Shown piece by piece: positions 39,912 through 48,958 of a stretch of 64,000 nucleotides of DNA. The notes under the pieces are model-generated. The model was given only the letters and a program-made list of their open reading frames with translations, searched no databases and was not told the origin of the DNA. The DNA lies in assembly GCF_001547525.1 (NCBI RefSeq), contig NZ_CM003768.1, positions 248,001-312,000 on the forward strand. Reading direction: 5' to 3'. The position numbers were made by a program, and so were the translations under genes. How positions within the stretch are numbered: the stretch's first letter is position 1; each line of letters opens with the position of its first letter. Origin of the DNA: Burkholderia anthina (lineage in GTDB: Bacteria > Pseudomonadota > Gammaproteobacteria > Burkholderiales > Burkholderiaceae).

Positions 39912-40774
39912 ACGCAACTGCGTCGACGAGCAGCGCCGACCGCTATGTCGTGTTCGGCAACCCGGTGGCGCACAGCAAGTCGCCGTTCATCCACGCGCAG
40001 TTCGCCGCGCAGACCGGCGAGCCGATCGAGTACACGCACCGGCTCGCGCCGGTCGACGGGTTCGAGGCCGCCGTGCGCGCGTTCGTCGCCGAAGGCGGAC
40101 GCGGCGCGAACGTGACGGTGCCGTTCAAGCTCGACGCGCATGCGCTCGCCGATACGCTGTCGCCGCGCGCGGCGGCGGCCGGTGCGGTGAACACGCTGCG
40201 CATCGACGCCGACGGCCGCCTCCACGGCGACAACACCGACGGCGTCGGCCTCGTGCGCGACATCGAGGCGAATCTCGGCGTGTCGCTCGCCGGTGCGCGC
40301 ATCCTGCTGCTCGGCGCGGGCGGCGCCGCGCGCGGCGTCGTGCTGCCGCTGCTCGACCGCGCGCCGCTGTCGATCGAAATCGTGAATCGCACCGCGAGCA
40401 GGGCCGAGGCGCTCGTCGGCCAGTTCATGCAGGCCGCGCACGATGCGGGCTGCACGCTCGCGGGCGGCGGCCCTGGCGTCGTGCGCGCCGAGCCGTACGA
40501 CGTGGTGATCAATGCGACGGCCGGCAGCCTCGATGCCGCGCTGCCGGAATGCGACGCGGCCGCGTTCGGCACGGGCACGCTCGCGTACGACATGATGTAC
40601 GGCGCGCAGCCGACCGTGTTCATGCAGCACGCGGCGTCGCTCGGCGCGCGCACGGCCGACGGGCTCGGGATGCTCGTCGAACAGGCCGCCGAATCGTTCT
40701 TCATCTGGCGCGGCGTGCGGCCGGACGGTGCGCCGGTGCTGGCCGCGCTGCGCCAGGCGCTCGCGGCGAGCTGA
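39908..40774 (+). CDS. aroE: Shikimate dehydrogenase
   Basis: 288 aa. [18 protein letters not shown] is the shikimate-binding signature. NVTVPFK holds the catalytic lysine, and [14 protein letters not shown] the catalytic aspartate. [17 protein letters not shown] and [11 protein letters not shown] form the NADP-binding site; NRT is the usual NADP motif. It reduces 3-dehydroshikimate to shikimate. It is translationally coupled to the RNB gene and 12 nt before mtgA. Confidence 0.95.
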   Translation: MNATASTSSADRYVVFGNPVAHSKSPFIHAQFAAQTGEPIEYTHRLAPVDGFEAAVRAFVAEGGRGANVTVPFKLDAHALADTLSPRAAAAGAVNTLRIDADGRLHGDNTDGVGLVRDIEANLGVSLAGARILLLGAGGAARGVVLPLLDRAPLSIEIVNRTASRAEALVGQFMQAAHDAGCTLAGGGPGVVRAEPYDVVINATAGSLDAALPECDAAAFGTGTLAYDMMYGAQPTVFMQHAASLGARTADGLGMLVEQAAESFFIWRGVRPDGAPVLAALRQALAAS

Positions 40775-40786
40775 ACGGAGCGGCAC

Positions 40787-41524
40787 GTGGTGGCGGTGAG
40801 CGGCATGCAGCGCACGCGCACGGTGAGCGTCGCTCGCTGGCTCGTCTACGCAGGGTCGGTGTTCGCGCTCGCGTGGCTCGCGACGCAACTGTTCTATCTC
40901 GCGCAGATCGCGCTGTGGTCGTTCGTGAATCCGGGCTCGACCGCATTCATGCGCACCGACGCGTGGTGGCTGTCGCGCGACACGCCGCCCGCGCAAATCC
41001 GGCACCAGTGGGTGCCGTACGACCAGATCTCGCGCAACCTGAAGCGTGCGCTGATCGCCTCCGAGGATTCGACGTTCGCGACCAACAACGGCTACGACGT
41101 CGACGCGATCCTGCAGGCGTGGGAGAAGAACAAGGCGCGCGGCAGGATCGTCGCGGGCGGCTCGACGATCACGCAGCAGCTCGCCCGTAACCTGTTCCTG
41201 TCGCGCGAGAAGAGCTACATCCGCAAGGGGCAGGAGCTCATCATCACGTGGATGCTCGAAACGGTGCTCGACAAGGAACGCATCTTCGAGATCTACCTGA
41301 ATTCGGTCGAATGGGGCCGCGGCGTGTACGGCGCCGAGGCGGCCGCACGCTATTACTACAGGATTCCCGCGAGCCGGCTCGGCGCGTGGCAGTCGGCGCG
41401 TCTCGCGGTCATGCTGCCGAAGCCGCGCTGGTTCGATGCGCATCGCGGCTCGGCCTACCAGGCGCAGCGTGCGGCGGTCATCGCGCGCCGGATGGGGGCG
41501 GCCGAGCTGCCGCAATCCGAGTAA
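40787..41524 (+). CDS. mtgA: Monofunctional biosynthetic peptidoglycan transglycosylase
   Basis: 245 aa, GTG start with ACGGAG 6 nt upstream. One N-terminal membrane anchor (about residues 17-42) is followed by a GT51 domain: [15 protein letters not shown] with the catalytic glutamate, [19 protein letters not shown], and [18 protein letters not shown]. It polymerises lipid II into glycan strands on the outer face of the inner membrane and has no transpeptidase domain. aroE-mtgA is the conserved order in Burkholderia. Confidence 0.94.
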   Translation: MVAVSGMQRTRTVSVARWLVYAGSVFALAWLATQLFYLAQIALWSFVNPGSTAFMRTDAWWLSRDTPPAQIRHQWVPYDQISRNLKRALIASEDSTFATNNGYDVDAILQAWEKNKARGRIVAGGSTITQQLARNLFLSREKSYIRKGQELIITWMLETVLDKERIFEIYLNSVEWGRGVYGAEAAARYYYRIPASRLGAWQSARLAVMLPKPRWFDAHRGSAYQAQRAAVIARRMGAAELPQSE

Positions 41525-41947
41525 GCGGCGCCGCGCCGCTGCATTGTCCGTTCTGCCGTTGGCGCACGGTTGCTGCACCGCAGCGCATTCATGTCGCGAT
41601 CATGTCGGGCCGGATCCTTTAGACGAATCCGTCTATTTCGATTTCCTGAGCAATATCGGCGACTACCTGCTTTTGTTGACCGGCATCGCACGAAACGGGT
41701 GCTTTTTTAGTCGTTTCCGGTCAACGCGAAAGTCCGCGAAAGCGACGTGAAATGCAACGTTTCGCGAATCGAAGCATTCCTGAAAGGTGTGCGCCGCACC
41801 GGCCGCACGCCAAATATTTCCAAATTTTTCAAAGCCGGCGGGCTCGCGTATATTGGCCGGCGCCTCGGCTCATCGGCCGCAATCGAGGCGGGGGGCGGCT
41901 TATCCGGCTGCTCGACACGAAAAACATCCGAGAGAAGGAACGCAACG
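41525..41947 (+). other. mtgA to S10-peptidase intergenic region with alternative stem-loops
   Basis: 423 nt without a gene I can support. AGCGGCG/CGCCGCT (41524-41530 with 41534-41540) overlaps the mtgA stop. Around 41675-41725 an outer 8-bp stem (41675-41682 with 41718-41725) and an inner 6-bp stem (41692-41697 with 41712-41717) can form. The same stretch can instead fold as a short hairpin GCAC/GTGC (41688-41691 with 41699-41702) followed by six T. Further right an A/T-rich stretch with TATATT near 41849 may belong to the peptidase promoter. Confidence 0.45.
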
Positions 41948-43558
41948 ATGCCAGCGAGCAAAGCGAAGCTGTTGTTGGGGGTGGTGTGTTCTTCGCTGAT
42001 TCTGACGGCCTGCAACGACGACGTGACGTCGTCCGCTGCGGCGAGCGCCGCGAATTCAGCCGATCCCGCCGGTCAGGTCGACCGCGCGTACAACGATCCG
42101 AACAGTTATTCGTCGAGCGCCACCGCGTCGCTCGACGCGGCCGCCGCGGTCGAAAAGGCGGCCGTCACGCACCACCAGATCACGCTGAACGGCAAGACGA
42201 TCCGGTACACGGCCACCGCCGGCCACCTCGTCGCCCGCAATCCGCAGACGGGCGCGCCCGAAGCGTCGTTCTTCTACGTCGCCTACACGGCCGACAACCA
42301 GCCCGCCGCGAAGCGGCCCGTCACGTTCCTGTACAACGGCGGCCCCGGTTCGGCCTCGGTGTGGCTGCATCTCGGCTCGTTCGGCCCGCGCCGGATCCAG
42401 ACTGGCGACCCGAACGCGAACACGTCGACGTTCCCGTTCGTCGACAACCAGGACACGCTGCTCGACACGACCGACCTCGTGTTCGTCGATGCGATCGGCA
42501 CCGGCTTTTCGGAGGCAATCGCGCCGAACACGAACCAGACGTTCTGGGGCGTCGACCAGGACGCCGGCGCATTCCGCGATTTCGTGACGCGCTACCTGAA
42601 CGTGAACCAGCGCGGCGCTTCGCCGAAATACCTGTTCGGCGAGTCGTACGGCACGCCGCGCACCGACGTGCTCGCGAACCTGCTCGAGACGGCCGGCGTG
42701 AAGCTCGACGGCATCGTGCTGCAGTCGTCGATCCTGAACTACAACACCAACTGCGACATGGCGAGCGACTATGTCGGCAACTCGAACAACGGCGCGAGCC
42801 CGGTGAGCTGCGCGGGCTTCGTGCCGTCGTACGGCACGGTCGGCGCGTACTACCAGCTCGACAACCCGAACCCGTCGAACCTGCCGCAGTATGCGGACCA
42901 GATGCGCCTGCTGACGGCCGGCAGCTACGCGCCCGCCGTGAACGCGTACCTCGCGAGCCACACGCCGCCGCCGCCGAACCTGGTCACGACGATGGTGAAT
43001 TCGACCGGCGTGAAGCAGGCGCTGTGGAATGCGGACTTCAACGTGGTCCCGACCTTCTTCGACAACAGCTTCCAGTTGTCGCTCGTTCCGGGCACGCTGA
43101 TCGGCCGCTACGACGCACGCGTGAATGTGCCCCTGTCGAGCCCGCTCGCGGCCGACGGCGATCCGTCCAGCTCGTTCATCACGAAGCCGTTCACCGACAC
43201 GATCGGCAGCTACCTGCCGAACGAACTGAAGTACACCGCGCAGTCGGCCTACTCGGTGAGCAGCAATGCGATCAACACGTGGGACTGGACGCACGACGGC
43301 CTCGCGATGCCCGACACGATCCCCGATCTGGCCGCGGCGCTGACGCTGAACCCGCAGTTGAAGGTGCTGTCGCTGAACGGGTATCACGACATCGCGACGC
43401 CGTTCTACCAGACCGAGCTCGACCTCGCGCGGCTCGGCACGCAACCGAACCTGACGATCAAGGACTATCAGGGCGGGCACATGGTCTATCTCGACGATAC
43501 GTCGCGTCCGCAGGAGAAAGCCGACCTCGTGACCTTCTACAGCGCGGCCGCGCACTGA
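41948..43558 (+). CDS. Serine carboxypeptidase S10-like lipoprotein
   Basis: 536 aa from the ATG at 41948, with GAAGGAACG upstream. The signal sequence ends in lipobox LTAC (C22). Peptidase S10 features are present: the oxyanion region FLYNGGPGSASVWLHLG, the nucleophile in LFGESYGTPR, aspartate in LNGYHDIATPF and histidine in YQGGHMVYLD. It is therefore a secreted, membrane-anchored serine carboxypeptidase homologue. Bacterial substrates are not established. Three cysteines are spread through the central insert (about 250-290). The EF-hand gene follows after 76 nt. Confidence 0.86.
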   Translation: MPASKAKLLLGVVCSSLILTACNDDVTSSAAASAANSADPAGQVDRAYNDPNSYSSSATASLDAAAAVEKAAVTHHQITLNGKTIRYTATAGHLVARNPQTGAPEASFFYVAYTADNQPAAKRPVTFLYNGGPGSASVWLHLGSFGPRRIQTGDPNANTSTFPFVDNQDTLLDTTDLVFVDAIGTGFSEAIAPNTNQTFWGVDQDAGAFRDFVTRYLNVNQRGASPKYLFGESYGTPRTDVLANLLETAGVKLDGIVLQSSILNYNTNCDMASDYVGNSNNGASPVSCAGFVPSYGTVGAYYQLDNPNPSNLPQYADQMRLLTAGSYAPAVNAYLASHTPPPPNLVTTMVNSTGVKQALWNADFNVVPTFFDNSFQLSLVPGTLIGRYDARVNVPLSSPLAADGDPSSSFITKPFTDTIGSYLPNELKYTAQSAYSVSSNAINTWDWTHDGLAMPDTIPDLAAALTLNPQLKVLSLNGYHDIATPFYQTELDLARLGTQPNLTIKDYQGGHMVYLDDTSRPQEKADLVTFYSAAAH

Positions 43559-43634
43559 TGCGCGAGGCCGGCGACAGGCGCCCTCGGCGGCGCCGCTCGC
43601 CGGCAGTCGACCTCATTCCAGACTGGAGCCTGAC

Positions 43635-44033
43635 ATGAAGAATCGTTTCATCGTCGTTGCCGCGGCGCTCGCATGCGTCGGCGCCGCCACATCCGTTTCC
43701 GCGTTCGCGCAGGCGAGCGACGCCGTCGCGCCGGCGCGTGCGCGCCAGGCGCAGCTCGGCGATCCGTACGTGCCGCCGGCCGCGCGCCACGCGAGCGCCG
43801 GCACGCAGACGACCGGCGCCGCACTGCATGCGCAGGTGGTGCGCAAGCTCGCGCGGCAGTTCAGCGCGGCCGATACGCAGAACACGGGTTCGATCACCGA
43901 GTCGCAGGCGCGCGCGGCCGGCCTCGGCTACGTCGCGAACCACTTCCGGCAGATCGATGCGGGCGGCAGCGGCCGCGTGTCGTTCGCCGACGTACAGCGC
44001 TACATGCAGGCGCGCGGCACGAGCCAGCAGTAA
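43635..44033 (+). CDS. Secreted EF-hand protein
   Basis: 132 aa. A clear signal peptide ends at AFAQ (about residue 26). Two calcium-loop-like segments occur near residues 79-92 (ADTQNTGSITESQA) and 107-120 (IDAGGSGRVSFADV). The first has Gln at position 12 and the second starts D-A-G-G, so affinity for calcium may be low. It probably works in the periplasm or outside the cell. It is likely co-transcribed with the S10 gene. A 14-bp hairpin follows 20 nt after the stop. Confidence 0.8.
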   Translation: MKNRFIVVAAALACVGAATSVSAFAQASDAVAPARARQAQLGDPYVPPAARHASAGTQTTGAALHAQVVRKLARQFSAADTQNTGSITESQARAAGLGYVANHFRQIDAGGSGRVSFADVQRYMQARGTSQQ

Positions 44034-44053
44034 GCGCGGGACGCGGTGAGCAA

Positions 44054-44093
44054 ACGGGGGCGGAACCTGCGGCACGGCGGGTTCCGCCCCCGT
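44054..44093 (+). terminator. Strong 14-bp hairpin after the EF-hand gene
   Basis: ACGGGGGCGGAACC (44054-44067) pairs perfectly with GGTTCCGCCCCCGT (44080-44093), loop of 12 nt. There is no T run, so it may stop transcription inefficiently or protect the mRNA 3' end. Confidence 0.6.
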
Positions 44094-44171
44094 GCGCATC
44101 GCCCGGCGGTTGCGCGAGCCCCCGGGTCGATCTCGCCTGAATTCTCATTATCTGGACAACGCATTCAAATA

Positions 44172-44200
44172 TTGGAGCCGAGTGCGTGCGCTCCTACAAT
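44172..44200 (+). promoter_or_regulatory. Probable promoter of the IclR-dgoKA sugar operon
   Basis: TTGGAG at 44172-44177, exactly 17 bp, then TACAAT at 44195-44200; predicted start near 44207. The rest of the 350-nt gap (44034-44383) shows only the hairpin at 44054-44093 and no convincing gene. I see no clear palindrome that would mark the IclR operator. Confidence 0.5.
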
Positions 44201-44383
44201 CCGAAGCACATCGACAGCTTCGGACCCACGCATCGCGCGGCGCCCGTCGCACACGGAGACACCTTCCATGAAGTTCGCCGGGCGCTTTACTCGGTGCATC
44301 GACCGCCGCCACGCCGCAGCACGGGACGCAGTTCCGGCGCCGCGCGAGCGGCTTCACCGATTCCGTTGAAGAAGCCCCGCCCC

Positions 44384-45283
44384 ATGACCAAGATGCCAGA
44401 CTCCCTTGCCCTCGACGCCCGGCGCACGATGCCGGCCGAACCGTCGCTGACCGACAGCATCGGCGCGACCAGCACGCCGCTCGACCTCGCCGCGCAGCAG
44501 GCCGGCACGCAGACGCTGCTGCGCGGCCTCGCGATCCTCGAGGCGATCGCGAACGGCGCGCGCGACATGCGTGCGATCGGCGCCGCGCTCGGCACGACGC
44601 GCAGCACGACGCATCGCCTGGTCAGCAGCCTCGTGCAGGCGCGCTATCTGCGCCAGGTGCAGGGCGGCTACCTGCTCGGCCCGAAGCTGATCGAGCTCGG
44701 CACGATCGCGCTCGAACAGATGCCGCTCACCGCGGTGGCGCGTCCGCATCTGGAGGCGCTCGCGGAAGCGACGCTCGATACGATCCATCTCGGCGTGCGC
44801 GACGGCGACGACGTGCTGTACATCGACAAGATTCCCGGCACGCGCGGCCTCGAGATGCGCTCGCGCGTCGGCCACCGGATGCCGCTTGCGTCGACCGGCA
44901 TCGGCAAGGCGATGATGCTCGACCTCGATCCCGAGCTGTGGCGCTCGCTGTTCGAGGCCGCGCGGCGCGCGCTGGCCGGCGTCAACTTCAAGCCCGACAA
45001 CCGGCCCGAGACGAATGCGTTCCTGCAGCGCATGGCCCATTACGCGGCCGGCGGCTATACGTTCGATCTCGAGGAAAACGAGGCGTCGATCCGCTGCGTG
45101 GCCGCGCCGATCCGCGACGCGTCGGGCGCGATCGTCGCGGCGGTGTCGGTCGCGAGCACGATTCCGTACATGCCGCACGACCGGATGGACGAACTGATTC
45201 CGCTCGTGCAGCGCGAAGCGCGAGCCATTTCCGCGGAACTGGGCTGGAGCCCGCCGCAGGGTACCCGCAGGATCAAACGATGA
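44384..45283 (+). CDS. IclR-family transcriptional regulator of the sugar operon
   Basis: 299 aa from the ATG at 44384 (a second ATG follows 9 nt later). After a 40-residue unstructured start, the winged helix covers about 45-105 (RGLAILEAIANGARDMRAIG, TTRSTTHRLVSSLVQARYL). The effector-binding IclR domain covers about 120-290. Its last codon overlaps the dgoK start (ATGA), so it is the first gene of the operon and probably controls its own unit in response to a sugar acid or intermediate. Classical DgoR of E. coli is GntR-type, so the regulator differs from that system. Confidence 0.88.
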   Translation: MTKMPDSLALDARRTMPAEPSLTDSIGATSTPLDLAAQQAGTQTLLRGLAILEAIANGARDMRAIGAALGTTRSTTHRLVSSLVQARYLRQVQGGYLLGPKLIELGTIALEQMPLTAVARPHLEALAEATLDTIHLGVRDGDDVLYIDKIPGTRGLEMRSRVGHRMPLASTGIGKAMMLDLDPELWRSLFEAARRALAGVNFKPDNRPETNAFLQRMAHYAAGGYTFDLEENEASIRCVAAPIRDASGAIVAAVSVASTIPYMPHDRMDELIPLVQREARAISAELGWSPPQGTRRIKR

Positions 45284-46305
45284 CGACTTCGACCCGGCCC
45301 GTTCCGGATGCCTGTTCCGCCGCCCCGTCGCTGATCGCGCTCGACTGGGGCACCACGTCGCTGCGCGCCTATCTGTACGACGCGCACGGCGTGCCGATCG
45401 ACACGCGCAGCCGGGCGGCCGGCGTGATGCACGTGCCGGGCGGCGGCGCGCGTGCGTTCGACGCGGTGTTCGAGGAAGCGTGCGGCGACTGGCTCGACCG
45501 CACGCCCGGCCTGCCGGTGCTCGCCGCCGGGATGGTCGGCAGCGCGCAGGGCTGGCGCGAAGCGCCGTACGTCGCGGTGCCGGCCGGCGCCGACGCGCTC
45601 GTCGCGGGCCTCATCACGGTGACGACGGCGCGGGGCGCGACAGTCTCGATCGTGCCGGGCGTGATCGCGACGGGCGATTTGCCCGACGTGATGCGCGGCG
45701 AAGAAACGCAGATCGTCGGCGCGCTCGCGAGCGATCCCACGCTTGGCGCCGATCGTTCAGGCGTACTGATCGGCTTGCCGGGCACGCATGCGAAATGGGC
45801 GTGGGTGAAGGACGGGCTGATCGAACGCTTCCAGACCTTCATGACCGGCGAGCTGTTCGCGGTGCTGCGCGATCACACGATCCTCGGCCGCACGATGCGC
45901 GCGGGTGCGTCGCCCGACCGTGGCGCGTTCGTGCGCGGCGTGGCGGTCGCGCGCGGCGCGCGGCACACGGGGCTGCTCGCGACGATTTTCAGCACGCGCA
46001 CGCTCGGCCTGACCGACCGGCTCGCACCCGATGCGCAGGGCGACTACCTGTCCGGCCTGCTGATCGGCCATGAGCTCAATGCGCTCGACGCGATGCTCGC
46101 GGAGCGCGGCATCGCGCTCGCGGACCAGCCGCTGCTGCTGATCGGCGACCACGGCCTGTGTTCGCGCTACGTCGATGCGCTCCAGGTATTCGGCCATGCG
46201 CATGCGCGTGTCGCCGCGCAGGCGACCGAGCGCGGCCTGTGGCGGATCGCGTCGCGCGCCGGGCTCGTGCGCGCGGACGGCGAGCCCGTCTGCGCCGACC
46301 AATGA
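45280..46305 (+). CDS. dgoK: 2-dehydro-3-deoxygalactonokinase
   Basis: 341 aa. It begins with the ASKHA-type phosphate loop LIALDWGTTSLRAYLYD, followed by GMVGSAQGWREAPYV, MRGEETQIVGAL, LPGTHAKWAWV and LIGDHGLCSRYVDAL, the DgoK family pattern. It phosphorylates 2-keto-3-deoxygalactonate at O6 with ATP. It overlaps the regulator gene by 4 nt and precedes dgoA by 22 nt, the usual kinase-aldolase pair. Confidence 0.92.
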   Translation: MTTSTRPVPDACSAAPSLIALDWGTTSLRAYLYDAHGVPIDTRSRAAGVMHVPGGGARAFDAVFEEACGDWLDRTPGLPVLAAGMVGSAQGWREAPYVAVPAGADALVAGLITVTTARGATVSIVPGVIATGDLPDVMRGEETQIVGALASDPTLGADRSGVLIGLPGTHAKWAWVKDGLIERFQTFMTGELFAVLRDHTILGRTMRAGASPDRGAFVRGVAVARGARHTGLLATIFSTRTLGLTDRLAPDAQGDYLSGLLIGHELNALDAMLAERGIALADQPLLLIGDHGLCSRYVDALQVFGHAHARVAAQATERGLWRIASRAGLVRADGEPVCADQ

Positions 46306-46327
46306 ACTGCTTGCAGAGGAATCCTCG

Positions 46328-47005
46328 ATGCCGTCCGACCTGACATTGCCCGCGCCGTACACGCCCCACGCCGCCCTGATGCGCGCGTTCGATGCGTGCC
46401 CGCTGATCGCGATCATGCGTGGCATCACGCCCGCGGAAGCGGCCGACCACGGCCGCGCGCTCTACGAAGCCGGCTTCCGGATCGTCGAGGTGCCGCTGAA
46501 CTCGCCGGAGCCGTTCGACAGCATCGCGGCGCTGCGCCGTGCGTTGCCCGACGACATGATCGTCGGCGCGGGCACCGTGCTGCGCGCCGAGTACGTCGAC
46601 CGCGTGCAGGACGCGGGCGGCGCGCTGATCGTGATGCCGCACAGCGATGCGGCCGTGATCCGCCGCGCACGCGAGCGCGGGCTGGCGAGCGCGCCGGGCG
46701 TCGCGACGCCGACCGAAGCATTCGCGGCGCTGACGAACGGCGCCGACGTGCTGAAGATGTTCCCGGCCGAGCAGCTCGGCGTGACGGTCGTGAAGGCGTG
46801 GCGCGCGGTGATCGACCGTGCGGTGCCGCTGGTTCCGGTCGGCGGGATCGCACCGGACAACATGCGGCCGTTTCTCGACGCCGGCGCGAACGGTTTCGGG
46901 CTCGGCTCGGCGCTGTACCGTCCCGGCCGGTCGGCGGATACGACCGCGGCGAATGCGCGCGCGTTCCAGGCCGGCTTGCGCGCGGCACGCGGCGGAGCCG
47001 CATGA
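46328..47005 (+). CDS. dgoA: 2-dehydro-3-deoxy-6-phosphogalactonate aldolase
   Basis: 225 aa, with GAGGA 6 nt before the ATG. It is a class I KDPG/KDPGal aldolase: CPLIAIMRGITPAEA, FRIVEVPLNSPEP with the catalytic glutamate, VGAGTVL, and KMFPAEQLGV holding the Schiff-base lysine. VPVGGIAPDNM binds phosphate. It cleaves the dgoK product to pyruvate and glyceraldehyde 3-phosphate. The RGITP and PLNSPEP wording favours the galactonate type over Eda. It overlaps the next gene. Confidence 0.92.
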   Translation: MPSDLTLPAPYTPHAALMRAFDACPLIAIMRGITPAEAADHGRALYEAGFRIVEVPLNSPEPFDSIAALRRALPDDMIVGAGTVLRAEYVDRVQDAGGALIVMPHSDAAVIRRARERGLASAPGVATPTEAFAALTNGADVLKMFPAEQLGVTVVKAWRAVIDRAVPLVPVGGIAPDNMRPFLDAGANGFGLGSALYRPGRSADTTAANARAFQAGLRAARGGAA

Positions 47006-47784
47006 TGGGCCGCCTCGCGGGCAAGGTCGCGATGGTGACGGGCGCGGGCCGCGGCATCGGCGCCGCGATCGCGCGTGCGTTCGTGCGCGAAGGCGCGGCC
47101 GTCGCGCTCGTCGATCTCGACTTCCCGCAGGCGCAGCACACGGCCGCCGCGATCGCACACGAATGCGACGGCGCGCGCGTGCTGCCGCTGCAGGCGGACG
47201 TCGCGCGGCAGCAGGCGGTGCGCGATGCGCTCGCGCGGACGGAAGCGGCGTTCGGCCCGCTCGACGTGCTCGTGAACAACGCGGGCATCAACGTGTTCGC
47301 CGATCCGCTGACGATGACCGACGACGACTGGCGGCGCTGCTTCGCGGTCGATCTCGACGGCGTGTGGCACGGCTGCCGCGCGGCGCTGGAGGGCATGGTC
47401 GAGCGCGGTCGCGGCAGCATCGTGAACATCGCGTCGACGCATGCGTTCAGGATCATCCCGGGCTGCTTTCCATACCCGGTCGCGAAGCACGGCGTGCTCG
47501 GTCTCACGCGTGCGCTCGGCATCGAATACGCGGCGCGCAACGTGCGCGTGAACGCGATCGCGCCGGGCTACATCGAGACGCAACTGACGCGCGACTGGTG
47601 GGACGCGCAGCCCGATCCGGCCGCCGCGCGCGCCGAGACGCTCGCGCTGCAGCCGATGAAGCGGATCGGCAAACCGGAGGAGGTCGCGATGACGGCCGTG
47701 TTCCTGGCGTCCGACGAGGCGCCGTTCATCAACGCCGCGTGCATCACCGTCGATGGCGGGCGCGCGGCGCTGTATCACGACTGA
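47002..47784 (+). CDS. SDR-family dehydrogenase (probable sugar 1-dehydrogenase)
   Basis: 260 aa, overlapping dgoA (ATGATGGGC; the second ATG at 47005 is an equal candidate start). NAD-binding TGAGRGIGAAIA lies at about 14-25, aspartate at the end of beta-2 (ALVDLDF) suggests NAD rather than NADP, NNAG is near 89-92, and the catalytic YPVAK follows STHAF. The likely role is oxidation of an aldose, such as galactose, fucose or arabinose, at C1. The substrate is inferred from its place between dgoA and the sugar transporter. Confidence 0.85.
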   Translation: MMGRLAGKVAMVTGAGRGIGAAIARAFVREGAAVALVDLDFPQAQHTAAAIAHECDGARVLPLQADVARQQAVRDALARTEAAFGPLDVLVNNAGINVFADPLTMTDDDWRRCFAVDLDGVWHGCRAALEGMVERGRGSIVNIASTHAFRIIPGCFPYPVAKHGVLGLTRALGIEYAARNVRVNAIAPGYIETQLTRDWWDAQPDPAAARAETLALQPMKRIGKPEEVAMTAVFLASDEAPFINAACITVDGGRAALYHD

Positions 47785-47895
47785 CACGATTGACGTAACG
47801 ATTCGAAAGACCGCACGTGCGACGGCCGCGCGCACGCTGCGTCGAAACCAACAAGCGGCTGCATCCTGTTCGATGAAAACAAGGAGACACTGGAG

Positions 47896-48891
47896 ATGAA
47901 ACGCAGAACGTTCGTAACGCTGGCCGCCGCGGCCGCGGTGGTGATGGGCAGCCCGGTCGCGCACGCGGCCGACCCGGTCAAGATCGGCTTCCTGGTGAAG
48001 CAGCCGGAAGAGCCGTGGTTCCAGGACGAGTGGAAATTCGCCGAGATCGCCGCGAAGCAGAAGGGCTTCACGCTCGTGAAGATCGGCGCGCCGTCCGGCG
48101 AGAAGGTGATGAGCGCGATCGACAACCTGTCCGCGCAGAAGGCGCAGGGCTTCATCATCTGCACGCCTGACGTGAAGCTCGGGCCGGGCATCGTCGCGAA
48201 GGCGAAGTCGCACAACCTGAAGATGATGACGGTCGACGACCGCCTCGTCGACGGCGCGGGCAAGCCGATCGAGTCGGTGCCGCACATGGGGATTTCCGCA
48301 TACAACATCGGCAAGCAGGTCGGCGACGGCATCGCGGCCGAGATCAAGAAGCGCGGCTGGGACATGAAGGACGTCGGTGCGATCGACATCACCTACGAGC
48401 AGTTGCCGACCGCGCACGACCGCACGAGCGGCGCGACCGACGCGCTGGTGGCCGCCGGCTTCCCGAAGGCGAACGTGATCGCGGCGCCGCAGGCGAAGAC
48501 CGACACCGAGAACGCGTTCAACGCGGCGAACATCGCGCTCACGAAGAACCCGCAGTTCAAGCACTGGGTCGCGTACGGCCTGAACGACGAGGCCGTGCTC
48601 GGCGCGGTGCGCGCGGCCGAAGGGCGCGGCTTCAAGGCCGACAACATGATCGGCATCGGCATCGGCGGTTCCGATTCGGCGTTGAACGAGTTCAAGAAGC
48701 CGCAGCCGACGGGCTTCTACGGCACCGTGATCATCAGCCCGAAGCGCCACGGCGAGGAAACCTCGGACCTGATGTACGCGTGGATCACGCAGGGCAAGGC
48801 GCCGCCGCCGCTGACGCTGACGACGGGCATGCTCGCGACGCGCGAGAACGTGTCGAAGGTGCGCGAGGAGATGGGGCTCGCATCGAAGTAA
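47896..48891 (+). CDS. Sugar ABC transporter substrate-binding protein, L-arabinose type
   Basis: 331 aa. A Sec signal peptide ([24 protein letters not shown]) precedes a periplasmic-binding-protein type 1 fold: [46 protein letters not shown]-like [15 protein letters not shown] and [17 protein letters not shown]. These are the AraF hallmarks. In other Burkholderia such proteins may also bind galactose or fucose. The gap of 111 nt before it holds no clear promoter, so read-through from dgoKA is likely. Confidence 0.88.
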   Translation: MKRRTFVTLAAAAAVVMGSPVAHAADPVKIGFLVKQPEEPWFQDEWKFAEIAAKQKGFTLVKIGAPSGEKVMSAIDNLSAQKAQGFIICTPDVKLGPGIVAKAKSHNLKMMTVDDRLVDGAGKPIESVPHMGISAYNIGKQVGDGIAAEIKKRGWDMKDVGAIDITYEQLPTAHDRTSGATDALVAAGFPKANVIAAPQAKTDTENAFNAANIALTKNPQFKHWVAYGLNDEAVLGAVRAAEGRGFKADNMIGIGIGGSDSALNEFKKPQPTGFYGTVIISPKRHGEETSDLMYAWITQGKAPPPLTLTTGMLATRENVSKVREEMGLASK

Positions 48892-48958
48892 GCGGCCCGC
48901 CGGCTGCCGCGGCGACGCGGCGGCCGACGGTCGATGGATCTGGAAGTGGGGAGACGAC

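Noticed and set aside
41747..41947. Longer N-terminus for the S10 peptidase
   Set aside because: The upstream codons put the lipobox signal in the middle of the protein, while the ATG at 41948 has a ribosome site and begins directly with the signal sequence.
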